A stretch of 64,000 bases of DNA from Costus lasius. Taxonomy: Eukaryota > Streptophyta > Magnoliopsida > Zingiberales > Costaceae. Where the stretch lies: assembly GCA_027563935.2 (NCBI GenBank), contig CM050447.1:14476501-14540500 (forward strand). The letters run 5' to 3'. Made by a program: the position numbers and the translations under genes. Each line of letters begins with the position of its first letter. Within the stretch, counting starts at the first letter, position 1. Positions 34,276 through 46,837 of the stretch are shown piece by piece. The notes below the pieces were generated by a model, which ran no database searches, was not told where the DNA came from, and was given only the letters and a program-made list of their open reading frames with translations.

Positions 34276-34648
34276 GAGCCTGGTTGGTATAGCTGGTCAA
34301 CTATTTTTGTTAGTCAAAATAATTGATTTTACTATTTTTGTTAGTCAAAATAATTGATTTTAAAAAGCTGGAGTGTTTAGCAGAAACTTAGAAGTAGCAT
34401 GAGTTTAAAAAAGTTGAGAGGAAGTTGCTTTTGACTACTTTCTAATTATTTTTTTTTCTTACATCTTATGTTCGTTCCTATATTCGTATGTCTTTAAGAT
34501 AATAAAATTATTATTTTAAAAAAAATATTAAATATTTTTTTAAAAAAAATTAACCTGCTTAACAGTTTAGCCAAATATTTTTTAATTTTTCAACCATTAT
34601 ATTTTCAACCAGCAAAAACTAAAAGTTTCAGCTATGTCAAACATAGCC
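34276..34648. mobile_element. Harbinger-like MITE, diverged copy
   Basis: The left end ..TGGTTGGTATAGCTGG and the reverse complement of the right end GGCTATGTTTGACATAGCTG match each other and the MITE at 28926. ATT is repeated at both flanks (34273-34275 and 34649-34651). The body has an internal direct repeat of a TTTTTGTTAGTCAAAATAAT unit near 34302-34360. Confidence 0.7.
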
Positions 34649-35500
34649 ATTATGAACATCAAGACGAGAACCTATCTAATAGTAGAAATAGTTTAAGAAT
34701 AGAGTTTAATGATACTCAACCTAGGTCTCATTTGAAAATATTTCCTCGACAGCCCATTGCCAAGGAATTCTTCAATAGCCCCACCACAACACCATTGATG
34801 GGTGTTGAGATTTGTGTTGCTTCGCACAAATCTCAAAAAACCACCTATTGCACAAATGTTTACACCATCAATACTGTTGATGGTGGCGTTGAAGAATTCC
34901 TCTGCTGAGCAAATTTTTTTGCCTCATTTGGCCCACTTTTGCACGGAATCTAAGACACGAAAGTAAAGCAAAAATCAGAAGCTGAAAATCTTAGCTTCTC
35001 ACGGCTTCTGTTTTAAACTCTGTGTTGATACGGGACCAAACCGGCCCTTATTTAGGGTTTCTATCTTAACCATAAATATAACTATTCTCAAGCCCTATGA
35101 GGCAAATGACATGTAAGTACAAGCACATCTACACATAACAAACAAATCATCTTAACACAATCCTTAACTTAATTTAAACCCAATTTGAATTAATCTATTT
35201 ATTATGTAAATCAATCTGACCCAACCCAAACTCAAATTAAACTTGACCCATTCATGAAGTAAGTCAATTTATACTATACATATTTATTTAATATGTAAAT
35301 ACATAAAAAGTTTCAATATAATTATTTAATATTTATACTATATGTGGGTCAACTTAAGTATGAGCTTAATTAATTTAATTCATAATTATGACCTAAACAT
35401 AATTGGACTCAATTTAAATATGTCTAATTTCATTTTAGGCCACATTAACTGAGCCAGATGAGTCAATTTTGGTTCCCTATGTTCGAGTCTTATTGAGAAG
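34649..35500. other. AT-rich spacer with a possible short MITE
   Basis: No gene. A segment of about 130 bp at 34920-35047 begins CCTCATTTGGCCC and ends GGGACCAAACCGGCCC, which may be a small inverted-repeat element, but no target duplication was seen. The rest is plain AT-rich sequence. Confidence 0.35.
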
Positions 35501-35502
35501 TA

Positions 35503-36612
35503 CAGGGGTGTCTATTCGGTTTGAATCGAACCAAATCGCAATAGCAAGAAACCGAATCCGAACCAATATGAAGTGAAATCGATTCAGAACCGAACCGATT
35601 TCGGTTCAACCAGAAGGAAACCGAATAAGCTCATGCAACAGATTGGATAGGGCGAAACGAAAGTGAAAAATCGATTTCATAAGCTGAAGCCCTCGATTAA
35701 ATCTTCCAATGACTCTCTAGCTAAAGAAAACTGAGCTGTAGCATCTAGTACCATGATTGATTACTATGATTGTAATAAGCTTTTACCAGGTATTGAGCTG
35801 CCTGTCAATATTGTCGATCGCGAGCCACTCAGGCTTCATCTCAATGCTGCCGCAGAGCCAGCTCTGGAAGAGGTAATCCGAGTAGAAGTTCCTGATCGAG
35901 AGCCCCGAGGAAGACGGCGGCTGATATCCGATGGCGGAGAGGTAGGTCGACCGCCAGGAGATGCGGAAGATGAAATCACAGCAGAAGCGGTCGAGGACGA
36001 GCGCTCGCCAGAGTGGATCATAGGTAGAGAAAACGTAGAGGGCGCGGCTAACGGCGGAGAGGTCATGGCTTCACAGGCAGGGAGGAGGGCAAGGACATCG
36101 AGGAGGAGGTCGTCCAGGAGGGCGCCGAGGGTGCCCAGGCCTACGTCGCGGGCGTTGGCGGAGGCAGATGCGCCGGCGAGGAGGAGGTTTCCGAGGGGTT
36201 GGATGGAGTGGCGACGGGAGGAAACGCCGAGCGAAGGGGAGATGCCGACGGAGCAACGAAGGGCGAAGGCGTCGAGGCGAGGGGCGAGGGCGGCGACTGG
36301 CGAGTGCGTGAGGAGTGAAGACTGACGAGTCAAAGAGAATTAGGATTTAGGGAATTAGGGCCGATGGGGATTTCGTTTCGCGTAAGTGTTTATTGTTTAA
36401 GGATTTTTTAATTTTTATCTTTAATTATTATTAATCGGTTCGGTTCGAATTTTTTAAATTTTATAAAATAAAAACTGAACCGATTAAAAAATTTGCCTTC
36501 CTTAATTTAAACTGAACCGAACCGATAAGATAAAAAATTGAATCGAACCGTCTTATTCAATTCGGGTCAGTTCAGATTGTCGATTTAACTCGATTAATGG
36601 ACAATCCTAACA
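35503..36612. mobile_element. hAT-like element carrying a host gene fragment (Pack-hAT type)
   Basis: The left end reads CAGGGGTGTCTATTCGGTTT and the right end, in reverse complement, TAGGATTGTCCATTAATCG. Subterminal GAACCGA/TCGGTTC motifs occur on both sides (35515-35610 and 36430-36570), as in the hAT elements elsewhere in this window. The centre is GC-rich and holds part of an F-box/JmjC-type gene. A matching 8-bp target duplication was not found, so the exact ends are uncertain by a few bases. Confidence 0.68.
35787..36331 (-). pseudogene. Captured fragment of an F-box/JmjC-domain gene (first exon with splice donor)
   Basis: Read on the minus strand, this gives RHSIQPLGNLLLAGASA, then an F-box-like stretch (LGALLDDLLLDVLALLPA). 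After a frame change of about 8 extra bases near 36068 it continues SAVSRALYVFSTYDPLWRAL and DFIFRISWRSTYLSAIG, ending at PEWLAIDNID before a GTAAAA splice donor at 35786. The F-box followed by this W-rich stretch is the pattern of plant F-box/JmjC proteins (At1g78280/JMJ21 type). No JmjC part is present and the frame is broken, so it is a copied genomic fragment, not a working gene. Family call is from memory of the motif pattern. Confidence 0.6.
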
Positions 36613-37560
36613 TGATGTACTTAATTTCACCTGGTTTGAGTATGAAAGCGACAAATAATAAAACCAAAATAGTTTGATTTGACATACAATTTATTGATTA
36701 AAAAAAACAAATTATTAAGACAATCTGAAGTGACATGACGCACGATTGATGATATTGACATAAATATAAATTTGTATGAAACAAATTGTTCTTGAAATAA
36801 TTAATTATGATATAGCATTTAGTTAGTATTCAATCAATTTTCATACAATCCAATATGAACTTTAAAAATATATTATAATGTTAATTTGATATGATTTAAT
36901 TAGAGATTATAATGTTTAATTGTTATTAAGATTCTAAATTTTACTCGTAGCTAAATATTAAGATAATTGAGTATGAGTAATTAAACATAATGATAAAGAT
37001 ATTAGTCAGTAAATTTAGTTTGTAAATATTTTAGTAGCTAATAGTACAACGAGTAATGATCTTTTATATTGTTTTACTTTGAACAAAAAATTAAAAAAAA
37101 TAAAAACATATTGAATCCGAAGGAAAAATATTATTTAGATAATAATATTTTAAATATTTTATATAGATATTGTAGGGAAGACTTAATTATAAATAGTCGA
37201 ACTTGAGTTAGGCTAGAGTGGCAGAATTAATGAATGGGTCTAAGTTTAAATTGGAGTCGAACGCATCGCCGGTCGACCGTTGATCCGAATCCGTATAAAA
37301 GTTTACGCGGTACACGTTAGAAAGATTGCTAACGTACGCAGCACAAAGTGCCTTGGATAGCGTTCTTGCACTCGAAACGCACTGGTTCACGCGGGATTTC
37401 CACATGTCAAGTGCAAGTTTCCTCCCGTTGTCAGAAAGTCGGCGCCGACGAGCCGTCGCCAAAGAAAGGGAAAGGGCGGATGCGAATCCTGCGAAAGAGA
37501 AGCTCGAGAATTCCGTCTCCTTTTTTTTTTTTACAGATAGTTGCATCCAAACAAGAAGAG
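36613..37560. other. AT-rich spacer upstream of the LRR kinase gene
   Basis: No gene or repeat was recognised from 36613 to about 37200. From 37250 to 37560 the sequence becomes GC-balanced and may be promoter of the downstream gene. Open frames here have no family match. Confidence 0.35.
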
Positions 37561-38547
37561 AAGTACAGGCGATAGCGAGCGGTGCCGATGGGGGCCACTC
37601 CGCTCCGCTTTGGCTTTAATGGCGGTGGCAAGAACCCTAAAAGGAAGAGAAAGCGGGATCCGCTCCCTTGGCGCTTGGCTCACCCCGTCGTGTTCAAAAG
37701 GAGAGGCACGGTGTGTTGTCGGTACCCGTCTAGGCTTTTCTCCACCTCAGTGCTACAGACGTCGCTTTACCTTTTCCCTGCTCTTGCCACTCCCGTGAGG
37801 GAGAGAGAGTGTGCGCAGAGCTGTTGAAGATTTCGAGTTTCCGTGAACCCTAAAGCTTGCATTTGCATTCGGGTGTTCTGAGTTCGCGTCTCGGTGACGA
37901 CTGAGGCTGTTGAGTCGGTAAAACATCAATCTTTTTGTTTTTTTGTTATACAGTCATGATGAGTTTTGAGGGTTTGGATTTTAATGAAAAGCAGAAAGCG
38001 AGTGACGTTCGCTTTTGTGCCTATCGAAATTGTTTTATGTTTTCAAGTTCGTATTTCCCTTCGTCGTATGGATTCACGAATGCTTCAAGTTTTTTTTTTT
38101 CTGCCCGTCGGTTTGGAGGACGGGAGGAAGGTGCGAAACTTCATTGTTTCTTTTAATCTTGCGTTATATCGATCGAAGTTACATTGTAGCTTTCTGAGTT
38201 TACATTTTTCTTCTATCGGTGGAGTTGTGAACCTTTTCAAGTTTTTCTGCTAGTTCGATTCAGAGGGAAAAGAGTGAGCTTTAATGGTTCTTTGTTCCTT
38301 CTGTTTCTAGTTTACTGCTTATTCATTGGGCCTCGGTATCCCAATTTCTTGTGCGGAGTGATTGCGCAAGTTCTACTCGGCTACCGGCTTCCCTCTCGAA
38401 GTGGAATGTATCTGCTCTTTATACTATGTTTCTATCAACTTTCGATTCTGAGAACTAGTTCTAATTGTTCTTTCACTTTGAAATGAAGGAACTTACTGAA
38501 GCCATCTGCGCAGAAATTGATCCGAGCTACCATATCGTGGTTCCTAA
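37561..38547 (+). promoter_or_regulatory. Promoter/5' leader region of LRR receptor-like pseudokinase
   Basis: A CT/GA-rich stretch (GAGGGAGAGAGAG near 37797-37810) is followed by T-rich sequence typical of plant 5' leaders and leader introns. The leader probably starts before 37900 and may be spliced, but junctions could not be fixed. The start codon at 38548 is in AAATGGC context. Confidence 0.4.
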
Positions 38548-41500
38548 ATGGCAACTACCTTTCCTAATGTGTTCATCTTGTCCATGCTTCTGATCCTTAT
38601 TCCATGCACAAACCAGTTGCAGCCGTTAGAAGTCTTGTCCCTCCTCCGCATCAAGCGTCTTTTGAACTACCCACCTATTCTAAGTAGGTGGAATATTGAT
38701 ACAGACTTCTGCAGCTATGAGGCAAGTCCATATTTAACTTTAGTTTGCTACGAAGGTAGCATAACCCAGTTGCATATAGCTGGCAATGAGAGTTCTCCAA
38801 TTCTTCCTCGAAACTTCTCCATTACTTCCTTGTTTGCAACTCTGTATCGGCTCCCTAACCTCAAGGTTCTCCGCCTAACATCACTAGGGTTATGGGGTCC
38901 CTTGCCTGGCAAGATCTCTCGTTTATCTTCTCTAGAGATACTCAACATGAGCACAAATTATTTGGATGGAACTATTCCTAAACAAGTTTCAAGATTGATA
39001 AATCTCCAAACTTTGATACTTGATCATAACTTGTTTACTGGACGTATACCATACTTGTTAGGAGAGCTTCCACTTTTATCAGTTTTGAGCTTGAAGAACA
39101 ATTCTCTTAGTGATCCTCTGCCTGAATCATTTAGCAGCTTAAAGCCACTTAGGGTGCTTGTTCTTTCCTCGAACAACATCTCAGGAGAGTTGCCTGATCT
39201 CAGCAGTTTAACGAACCTTCAAGTGCTTGATTTGGAGAATAATTGCTTTGGGCCACAATTTCCGAGCTTAGGAAGGAAGATTGTGACCATTATATTGAGA
39301 AGGAACCGGTTTTCTGGTGGTCTGCCTGCTGAAGTCACTGCGTATTATTTTCTTGAAAACTTGGACATATCTTTTAACAGATTTACTGGGCCTTTCGCAC
39401 CAGCATTGTTTTCTCTGCCTTCTATTCGCCACCTCAATGTAGCTGGAAACAAATTTACTGGAATGCTTGTGCCAAGTATGTCATGCAATGATGTGCTTGA
39501 ATATGTCGATTTGTCATCAAATCTTATGACTGGGAACTTGCCAACATGCCTAACTTTGAACTCTAGGAAACGTGTGGTTCTGTATTCAGCAAATTGTTTT
39601 GCGACCAAGGATCATATACAACATCCATTCTCATTCTGCCAGACTCAGGCTTTAGCTGTTGGAATAACACCTCATAAGAAAGAGACTACATCAGGTGGTA
39701 AAGCAACTTTGATGCTTGGAATCATGGGAGGCATAGTTGGAAGTATTTCTCTTTTGATCATGATTTTCTTTGCATTTAGAAGAGCTAATACAAAACGAGA
39801 ATTGAGCAAAAAACCAAGGAGTTCATCAGAGCATGCTTCAGTTGGGTATTCTACCCAATTCTTCCCTGATGCAAGTATGGTATCTTTGTCTCCATCTCTC
39901 TCTCATATAAATATACAAACACATAATAGCATGGTGTATCTACCAGGTAATGTCAAATAGAAACACATCCAGATGCTTCCCATTTATCTAATCTGAGTTC
40001 TGCAGTTCGGGGTTTTGATAATTTGAGTTAACTCATCAATTCTTGTAGATCAGTTATGACCGTGCTTAAATATATCCACATTTCTACCGCCATATTTTCC
40101 ATTTTATTTTATATTGTTATGGACTCTGCTGTTATCTTGATCTCAAAGGTTATGTACTACAAACAATGAAGCTGGGAACACTTGGCATTCCACCATATAG
40201 ATCGTTTTCATTTGAGGAGCTTGAAGATGCTACAGATAACTTTGACACGTCAAGTTTCATGGGAGAAGGTTCTCATGGTCAGGTATGTTTCCTATAATGT
40301 CTCTTTCATGCAATTATTTTATTGCTTTCTCTTTTTGTTTGATGCTTCTTGACTTTCTATCTGATGAACATGTTTGGGATAACTGATTATGTTGTTGAAG
40401 GTCAAATTCTGAATCCATTTCATGCAATTATTTTCGGTGCTCACTGAAGGTACCTTGAAATGACATTGTCTAGTAGCATTCTTTTATTGCTTTCTCTTTT
40501 TTGTTTGATGTTTCTCGACTTTGTATCTGATGAACATGTTTGGGATAACTGATTTTGTTGAAGTTCAAATTCTGAATCCATTTAAGTTGATTTTTTTTTC
40601 TTTGAATTGTTTTAAATTCCTAAATTCAATCGGCTTTCTCAAATCTTTCAAAGATCTGCATTTGCATGGTATGTAATAGTTGCCTAATTAAACTCATGAA
40701 ACAAATTTTCACTTAAAAGCTGAATTACAGGCTTCATTTATTCAACCAGCAAAGTAGTATGTATGAACTTCTTCATGATACATATAAATTATTTGAAACT
40801 TGCTGAGCCTTCGCATTCTTACTTTTGTAATATCAGATGTACAGAGGGAAACTTCGCGATGGTTCTCTGGTGGCAATAAGATGCTTAAAATTGAAGAAAG
40901 CTCAGAACTCTCAGAATTTCAGTCATCAAATTGAACTGATCTCAAGGCTTAGACATCACCATTTAGTAAGTGCCATCGGGCATGGATTTGAGTATTACCT
41001 TGATGATTCCTCTGTCAGCAGATTATTTCTTGTTTTTGAGTACGTCTCAAACGGAACATTACGAAGCAACATTTCAGGTTAGGTTCAGTTGATTTCTCTA
41101 AAATTTTGATGTTGGTTGTCTTATTTTACCAACAATCTTATTTTTTTTTATGTTGATTGCTTATGTTTATGGTTTATGGAAATTTTCCAGATGGTGCTTC
41201 TGGAGAAAGTTTTACATGGACGCAGAGGATATCAGCTGTAATTGGTGTTGCAAAGGGTATTCAATTTTTGCATGGAGGTGTGGTGCCTGGTTTGTTTGCA
41301 AATGATCTTAAAATCACAAATATTCTTTTGGATCAGCACCTCGTTGCAAAAATCAGCAGCTACAGTCTACCAATACTAGCGGTGGACATGAAATATCTGG
41401 TGGTGACGAAACTTTTCAGTCTTTTTTTCTGTTTCTTTGTCCATTTCGTTTTAGAATATGTGCTGATAGAACCTAGTTGAATATTATCAGATGGTGGTCG

Positions 41501-43771
41501 GAAGTTCTTCTAGTGGATTACAAGAACCCAATGGAAGGTGCACATTTTTTGTTGTATTGATGTGCATTCAAATATCTTTTTCCCTAATCAGGATACTAGT
41601 TCATGCGGTCTATTTGTACCATCATATACCAAATTATATAAAATATAGCAGGAAATACTAATTTCTGAGCTGAGACCTGATTCTTTTCATCCGTTGAGGG
41701 ACAATATGAATTTTCAGCTCCACATTCCTTTTTTGTGGCAGAAACAATCAGAATTCCCTCTAACTAGACTCCTGCTAACTAATACTCAAACTATCCAACA
41801 TCTGGGAAAATTTCCTCTCAAGTATGCCAACTCAGGGCTCGTTTTTGAGTGCGCACGGACCTATGGGGCATGCAGTTGCAGGGGCAGAACGCGCAGCGCT
41901 AGCCCGCTTTTTAGCTGCTTTGCGGCATTGACCGGCGTTAACGCTTGGGTGCGCCTACCTCCCCTGCTGGTTGCACAGGTGCATTTTTGTGAGGACGGGA
42001 GGTCAAAACCCCATCCTCCCTATTCCTCATTCTTCCTTCTAACACCATAGTCTAGTTTTTTTTTCTATATTTGCATATATATTAACGTTAACTTTTATAT
42101 AACCTTTATCTATATTTATATATTTATATATACTATGTTAGTGTTTACATATATATATATATGTGAATATTTATAATAAATCGAATATATAGTAATATAC
42201 ATTTATTTAATATTTTAAAGTGACACTAAGCTTGATGGAATATAGAAATTTATAATTATATTTTTTATACATTTAACTTGTGAGTATTTGAGACAATTTA
42301 TTATTTTAATATATATATTAATGTTTAAAATGTCACACCCCTAGGAATAATATCTTTTTCCTTTGTTTCCCTCATTTTTACCTCATTAGTCATCCCAAGA
42401 ATGAGGTGTCTTCACCTTGTTCTTCTTCACCTCGTGCAAGCTTGAGATGGCTTAAAAGATAAGCATGAGGTATTTTTCATTTATTCATTTTACTTAAGTA
42501 ATTATATCCTTTCTTATTTGTTTTGGCTTTACAAAATAATAAGAAATCACTTATTCAAATTCTCAATTAAGTGATCAATATGCATCCTAAATGATTACAT
42601 ATACACTGTAGTCTTTTTCTTTATACATTATTCCTCTTGTGTTAATATGAGTATTTATCTAAAATTACTTAATACTCTTCATAATGATGTTAGAAAATAA
42701 ATCATGGATATCACATAAAATATTCTATTTATTTAATAAATGATTTTAAGTATTATACAGTATTATATATAATAATATTTTATAATATTTTTTCTTATAG
42801 CAATTTAGAGTATTTTCAGAGCAACTAACAACTTAGCAGTTAAAATTTTTGTGATTGCTCCATCAACTACATTTATTGAGTAATTGCCAATGTTTCTCTT
42901 CTAAGAAAACAGTAAGAAATCTGAAGACTGTGTCTGCATGGCGTGTTTTGTGAAGTGGATTAATTAGATTAAAATTTACTCAGACGTGCATTTCCCAATT
43001 CATGAATAATTTGTTACCTGCACCCATCAGGCATTCAGGCTGGTATAAATTAAAAGAGTGCATTGAATGACTTCATTGCATAACACAAAATTATGTAGTT
43101 GCACGCAATTTTTTTTCCTGTTACCCTTTTGTTCATTCTTTCAGATGCCGTTGTACGCATTTTTCTGCACCGCTTCACTCAAATGAAAGAAAACATTTAT
43201 CTTCCCTGCAGATCTAACCACTCCGATAAGATTGACATCCATGATCTTGGTGTTATCTTACTAGAAGTTATAATTGGGAGGCCTATAACATGTCAAAAAG
43301 AGGCAGACATAATGAAAATTCAGGTAAACAAAATGACTAAATCGGGGTTTTCATTTTCTTCTCCTATTGCTTTGTATAATCCCATATTGACTCTTCATTC
43401 AGATGTAAATATGGGCGCATAATTGTATAAAGAAATTGCAAGTAAATTGGATTAATTACACAATTATTCATATTTAGTTATGTCTGCAGCTACAAGAAGG
43501 CATAACATCAAATGGGATGGCAAGGAGGAACTTTGTGGATCCTGCGATAAGCAATATCTGCAGCGATGAATCGCTGATGACAGTCGTGGGAATTTGCTTG
43601 CGATGTCTCTCAAAGGAACCGGCACTAAGACCCTCAATTGAGGATGTGCTTTGGCACCTCCAATTTGCTGCCCAAGTCCAAGAGTCTTGGAGGGGTTATT
43701 CCAACAGCAGTGAAGACTCACCATCTTCACCCTCCTTTCCTCGCCACTCACCAGTTGAACTCAGTTCTTAA
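38548..43771 (+). CDS. LRR receptor-like protein with inactive kinase domain (At3g03770 type)
   Basis: Seven exons: 38548-39946, 40149-40282, 40837-41077, 41191-41399, 41491-41537, 43212-43323 and 43490-43771 (2424 nt, 807 residues). Residues 1-23 form a signal peptide. About ten leucine-rich repeats follow, then one transmembrane helix near 388-410. The cytoplasmic domain is kinase-like with a glycine loop (GEGSHGQ, 505-511), but the catalytic residues have changed. The ATP-binding Lys is Arg526 (VAIR), the HRD motif reads AND (628-630), and DFG is SYS (648-650). The family is known as probable inactive LRR receptor kinases of the plasma membrane. The exon 4 donor could be 3 bp further on. 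Intron 5 is 1.7 kb and contains a GC-rich inserted-looking block near 41838-42050. Confidence 0.9.
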
Positions 43772-43943
43772 CTCAAGACTTTGTGCCATATTCAGACTAC
43801 TATAACTTACAGTTTGTTTCATTTATTTACTTTGTACTAGTTTCTTGTTGATGTAACTAATGGTTATGCTGATTGCAAGTATATCATGTCGAAGTCTTGG
43901 CTTTTGCTCCCGCACTTGTTGATTGGTGCTCCCAAGACTTTTA

Positions 43944-44588
43944 GACTGTGTTCGCGTGCAAGAAAAGAGTTTAATTTTATTTCTTTCCTTGGAGGGAAAA
44001 AAAATGAAAGCAAAGTATTTTCGCTTGGGCGGAAAACACGGAAATAAAATTTTTTTCATGCGCTTGCTCACCTGCCTTTCCTCTTGGCTAGTTTGTTGTT
44101 CCCTCACATTCCCTCAGCCTGCCAACCCTTTTGTCAGCATGCCCGCACTGTAGCAGCCATCAAGACCCGCTTGCCCTACCTCTTCTGCTCCCTGCTTGCG
44201 GAAAGAAACGTGCTTAGAATCTTGAGTACGGTGGCTAATCCACTGTTAAATAGCTTTAGGATATATGTATATTACAGTATTAGGATATGTGTATAAGTAT
44301 GCACATATCTCAAAGATATTTTAATGGTAGATTAATACCATAAATAGAAATTTTAGATACTGTCCGTGCCTAAAACATTTGCTCTACTTAATGCTAGTTG
44401 CCTCTTTGCAGCTCTTAACCCACCCTTTGCGAGCCCACCTATGCCGGAGTAGCCCCTGTACTTGGTCGCTCTGCTCTTTACGTGTAAGCTCTTTGCCACT
44501 AGGCCACTAGGATGTTCATGTGTTTTTCTTTCTTTTATTTGTTTTCTTTCATAGGTTATTTTCTTTCCTTCAGGAGGGGAACACAGCC
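43944..44588. mobile_element. Harbinger-like MITE (645 bp) with TTA duplication
   Basis: The ends are GACTGTGTTCGC at the left and, in reverse complement, GGCTGTGTTCCC at the right. TTA flanks both sides (43941-43943 and 44589-44591). It lies about 170 bp after the LRR kinase stop codon, so transcripts of that gene may end in or near it. No coding sequence is present. Confidence 0.75.
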
Positions 44589-44970
44589 TTAGAGTAGTTA
44601 TGCGAAAAGCACGCTAAGAACTGCACTTGTTTGCACGTATATAACTTCTTTTATTGCCAACCATGGGGTAGCTTGAAAAGAGGACATGAGGTCAACATTT
44701 GAGAGTTCAATTACATCTATGATCTATTTAATTTAGGTTAAGAGGGAAAAAACTTATAAGCGGAGTCCCCGCTTAAGTGAGTTAAACAGGACCCCTATGA
44801 TTTTTTTTGCAAAATATAAAGCGAATTCTAGTATAGATAAAGATAAAAATTTATTTAGTGAAGGTAAATTAGAATTTATGTATATATTATGTATTAATAT
44901 TTAATAGATTTTAAAATTTGTGTGGAGGCATTTGCCCACACTCCTTCCTTTTCTCCTCTCAACCGCCAAA
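44589..44970. other. Spacer between two MITEs
   Basis: Nothing is recognised in this AT-rich stretch. Confidence 0.35.
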
Positions 44971-45158
44971 GGCTGCGTTTGACACAACTTCTAGGCTGCT
45001 TTTGCTGGTTACAAAAGCTATTTTTGAGAAGCTGACTTGTTTGTCTATCAACTTCTACACTAATTTAACATGCCACTCAGCTTTTCCAGGCAGCTATTTT
45101 TCAATCAACACTTTCTCAATCAGCAGAAGCTAAAAGCTCCAGCTATACCAAACACACC
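44971..45158. mobile_element. Second copy of the 28926-type MITE, opposite orientation
   Basis: About 188 bp. It is the reverse complement of the element at 28926-29114 for almost its whole length (shared CTTCTAGGCTGCTTTTGCTGG, GAAGCTGACTTG, CAGCTATTTTTCAATCA). The ends are GGCTGCGTTTGACACAACTT and, in reverse, AGGTGTGTTTGGTATAGCTG. A target duplication is not clear (AAA/TAA). Confidence 0.82.
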
Positions 45159-46298
45159 TAAAGCCTTCGACATCCTCTTCTCTTCTAATTTGCCGATGTC
45201 TATGCTGACCAGCTAGTTTGCAGCTTTCATCAAGCTTTCTCGTGCACATTTGTCTCTTTTGGCTTCCATCAAGTATAACTTTGCCCCCTCGCCCCTAGCA
45301 TTCAGCACCGCTCGCCGAGCTCGACCCTCACTGGTCGTGAGTGATGAGGGACCTCATCCTCGACGCCGCTCAGCCCTCATTGCTCATGACCTCGACTGTA
45401 GTAGTTCTCTCACTGACTTGTAGCAGTGTGGGCGAAGAGCTAATGAGCTTGAGCAGCGGGTGCAGCGTTGAGATGAGAGAAAAGAAATCACAAGTGGTGA
45501 CAGGGAGAAGACATTGCGTTCCAGCGGTGTCAGCAGCAACAACAGACAGCTATAACATGTGAGAATAGTCATTTTTGGTAAAGCAACTGTTTTCTATGCT
45601 TGGGAGGGAGCCACAGAGGACTAGAGGATGATGCGTGAAGAGGGACATGACAAGGATTCTATCCATACATGCTTCTAATTAGTAACTTGTATGCTTATGA
45701 CGGTCTAATGTCCAACCTCATTTAAAATTTGGAATAGTTGATTGATTAATATTGGCAAGAATGAAAAATGGTCGTATTAACATACATAAAACGACTATTT
45801 CACAAGTTATACAAGTTCCATAAATTTTGATTAAAATTTTATGCAATCCATCGTAGATCTCGGCAGTGCCGATTACTAGCAGTAGCCAACTCGTGGCACA
45901 TAGATGCATTTTAGCTCTAATATTTTATGTGCCCATTATACGGTCCTTTTAATTTTATGTTCTCTTTTATTTACGAATGATGTGTGTCAAAGATTAGGTG
46001 AAAGGAGTAATATTTTAATACACCGGCAAAGAATTTTAGGGTATGTTCTATACAACGAAATTAATTATAGAAAAGATGAAAAGAATAATGAATTTAAATG
46101 ACAATAAATCTAGATGATTTTTCATCTAGATGGTTTTTCATCTAGATTCATTGCTCTTTCCATCCTTTCTACGGTAGATTCTGTTCTACAGAACATAAGG
46201 TGCATGATGACATTAGTTTTTGGTCTTATTTAGATAAATTTTGTTGGGTTCATATTCATCCTTAATGAAGATTTAATTAACTATAAGAGCTTTAATTG
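45159..46298. other. Spacer upstream of the CXC gene copy A 3' end
   Basis: No gene. A TTTTTCATCTAGATG motif is repeated about three times at 46102-46158. A GC-richer patch with no family match lies at 45260-45560. Confidence 0.4.
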
Positions 46299-46837
46299 TG
46301 AGATAACTATTTATTTTATTATTCAACATGCTTTCTATTTTCTATCGTCCTATTTTTTGTTATTATTTATAAAAAAAAATATTTTATTTGCATAAGGGAT
46401 ATATGAGAGCAAGCTGAGTTATCCTCTCTGCTCATGCTCGGTAATAAACACACGAGATACAAGTTGTACACAATAATTCATTTATTAATAACATAAGAAA
46501 AAAAAGAATCTATAAATTTGCCACAATCTCCAGCTCATGAACTCAAATCATGTGCCCAAGAGTGTTGACTCTCAAGTATATTTACATAAGTTGGCACAAG
46601 GAAAGAATGAGCGACAGCCATCCTACAAAATTAAATACATTCTCCTTTGCACCTTATCAACAAACACAAAAAGGATGATAAAATTACAGTTGCACCTTAT
46701 GAAATAAAAGAGAAAACTTTATATTTATCAAACATTCTCTTGTGCTAAATTAGCAGCGACCAACTGCATCACTCTTATGTTGTGTGGCAGTGGACCAATT
46801 AGGAGTTGCTGATATTGTTTGCTGGAAGCAATTCAGA
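46299..46837 (-). other. 3' flank of CXC gene copy A, shared with copy B
   Basis: From about 46299 (GAGATAACTATTTATTTTATT) the sequence matches 61612 onward, with indels. This marks the left limit of the duplicated segment. The downstream 3' untranslated region lies here. Confidence 0.6.
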
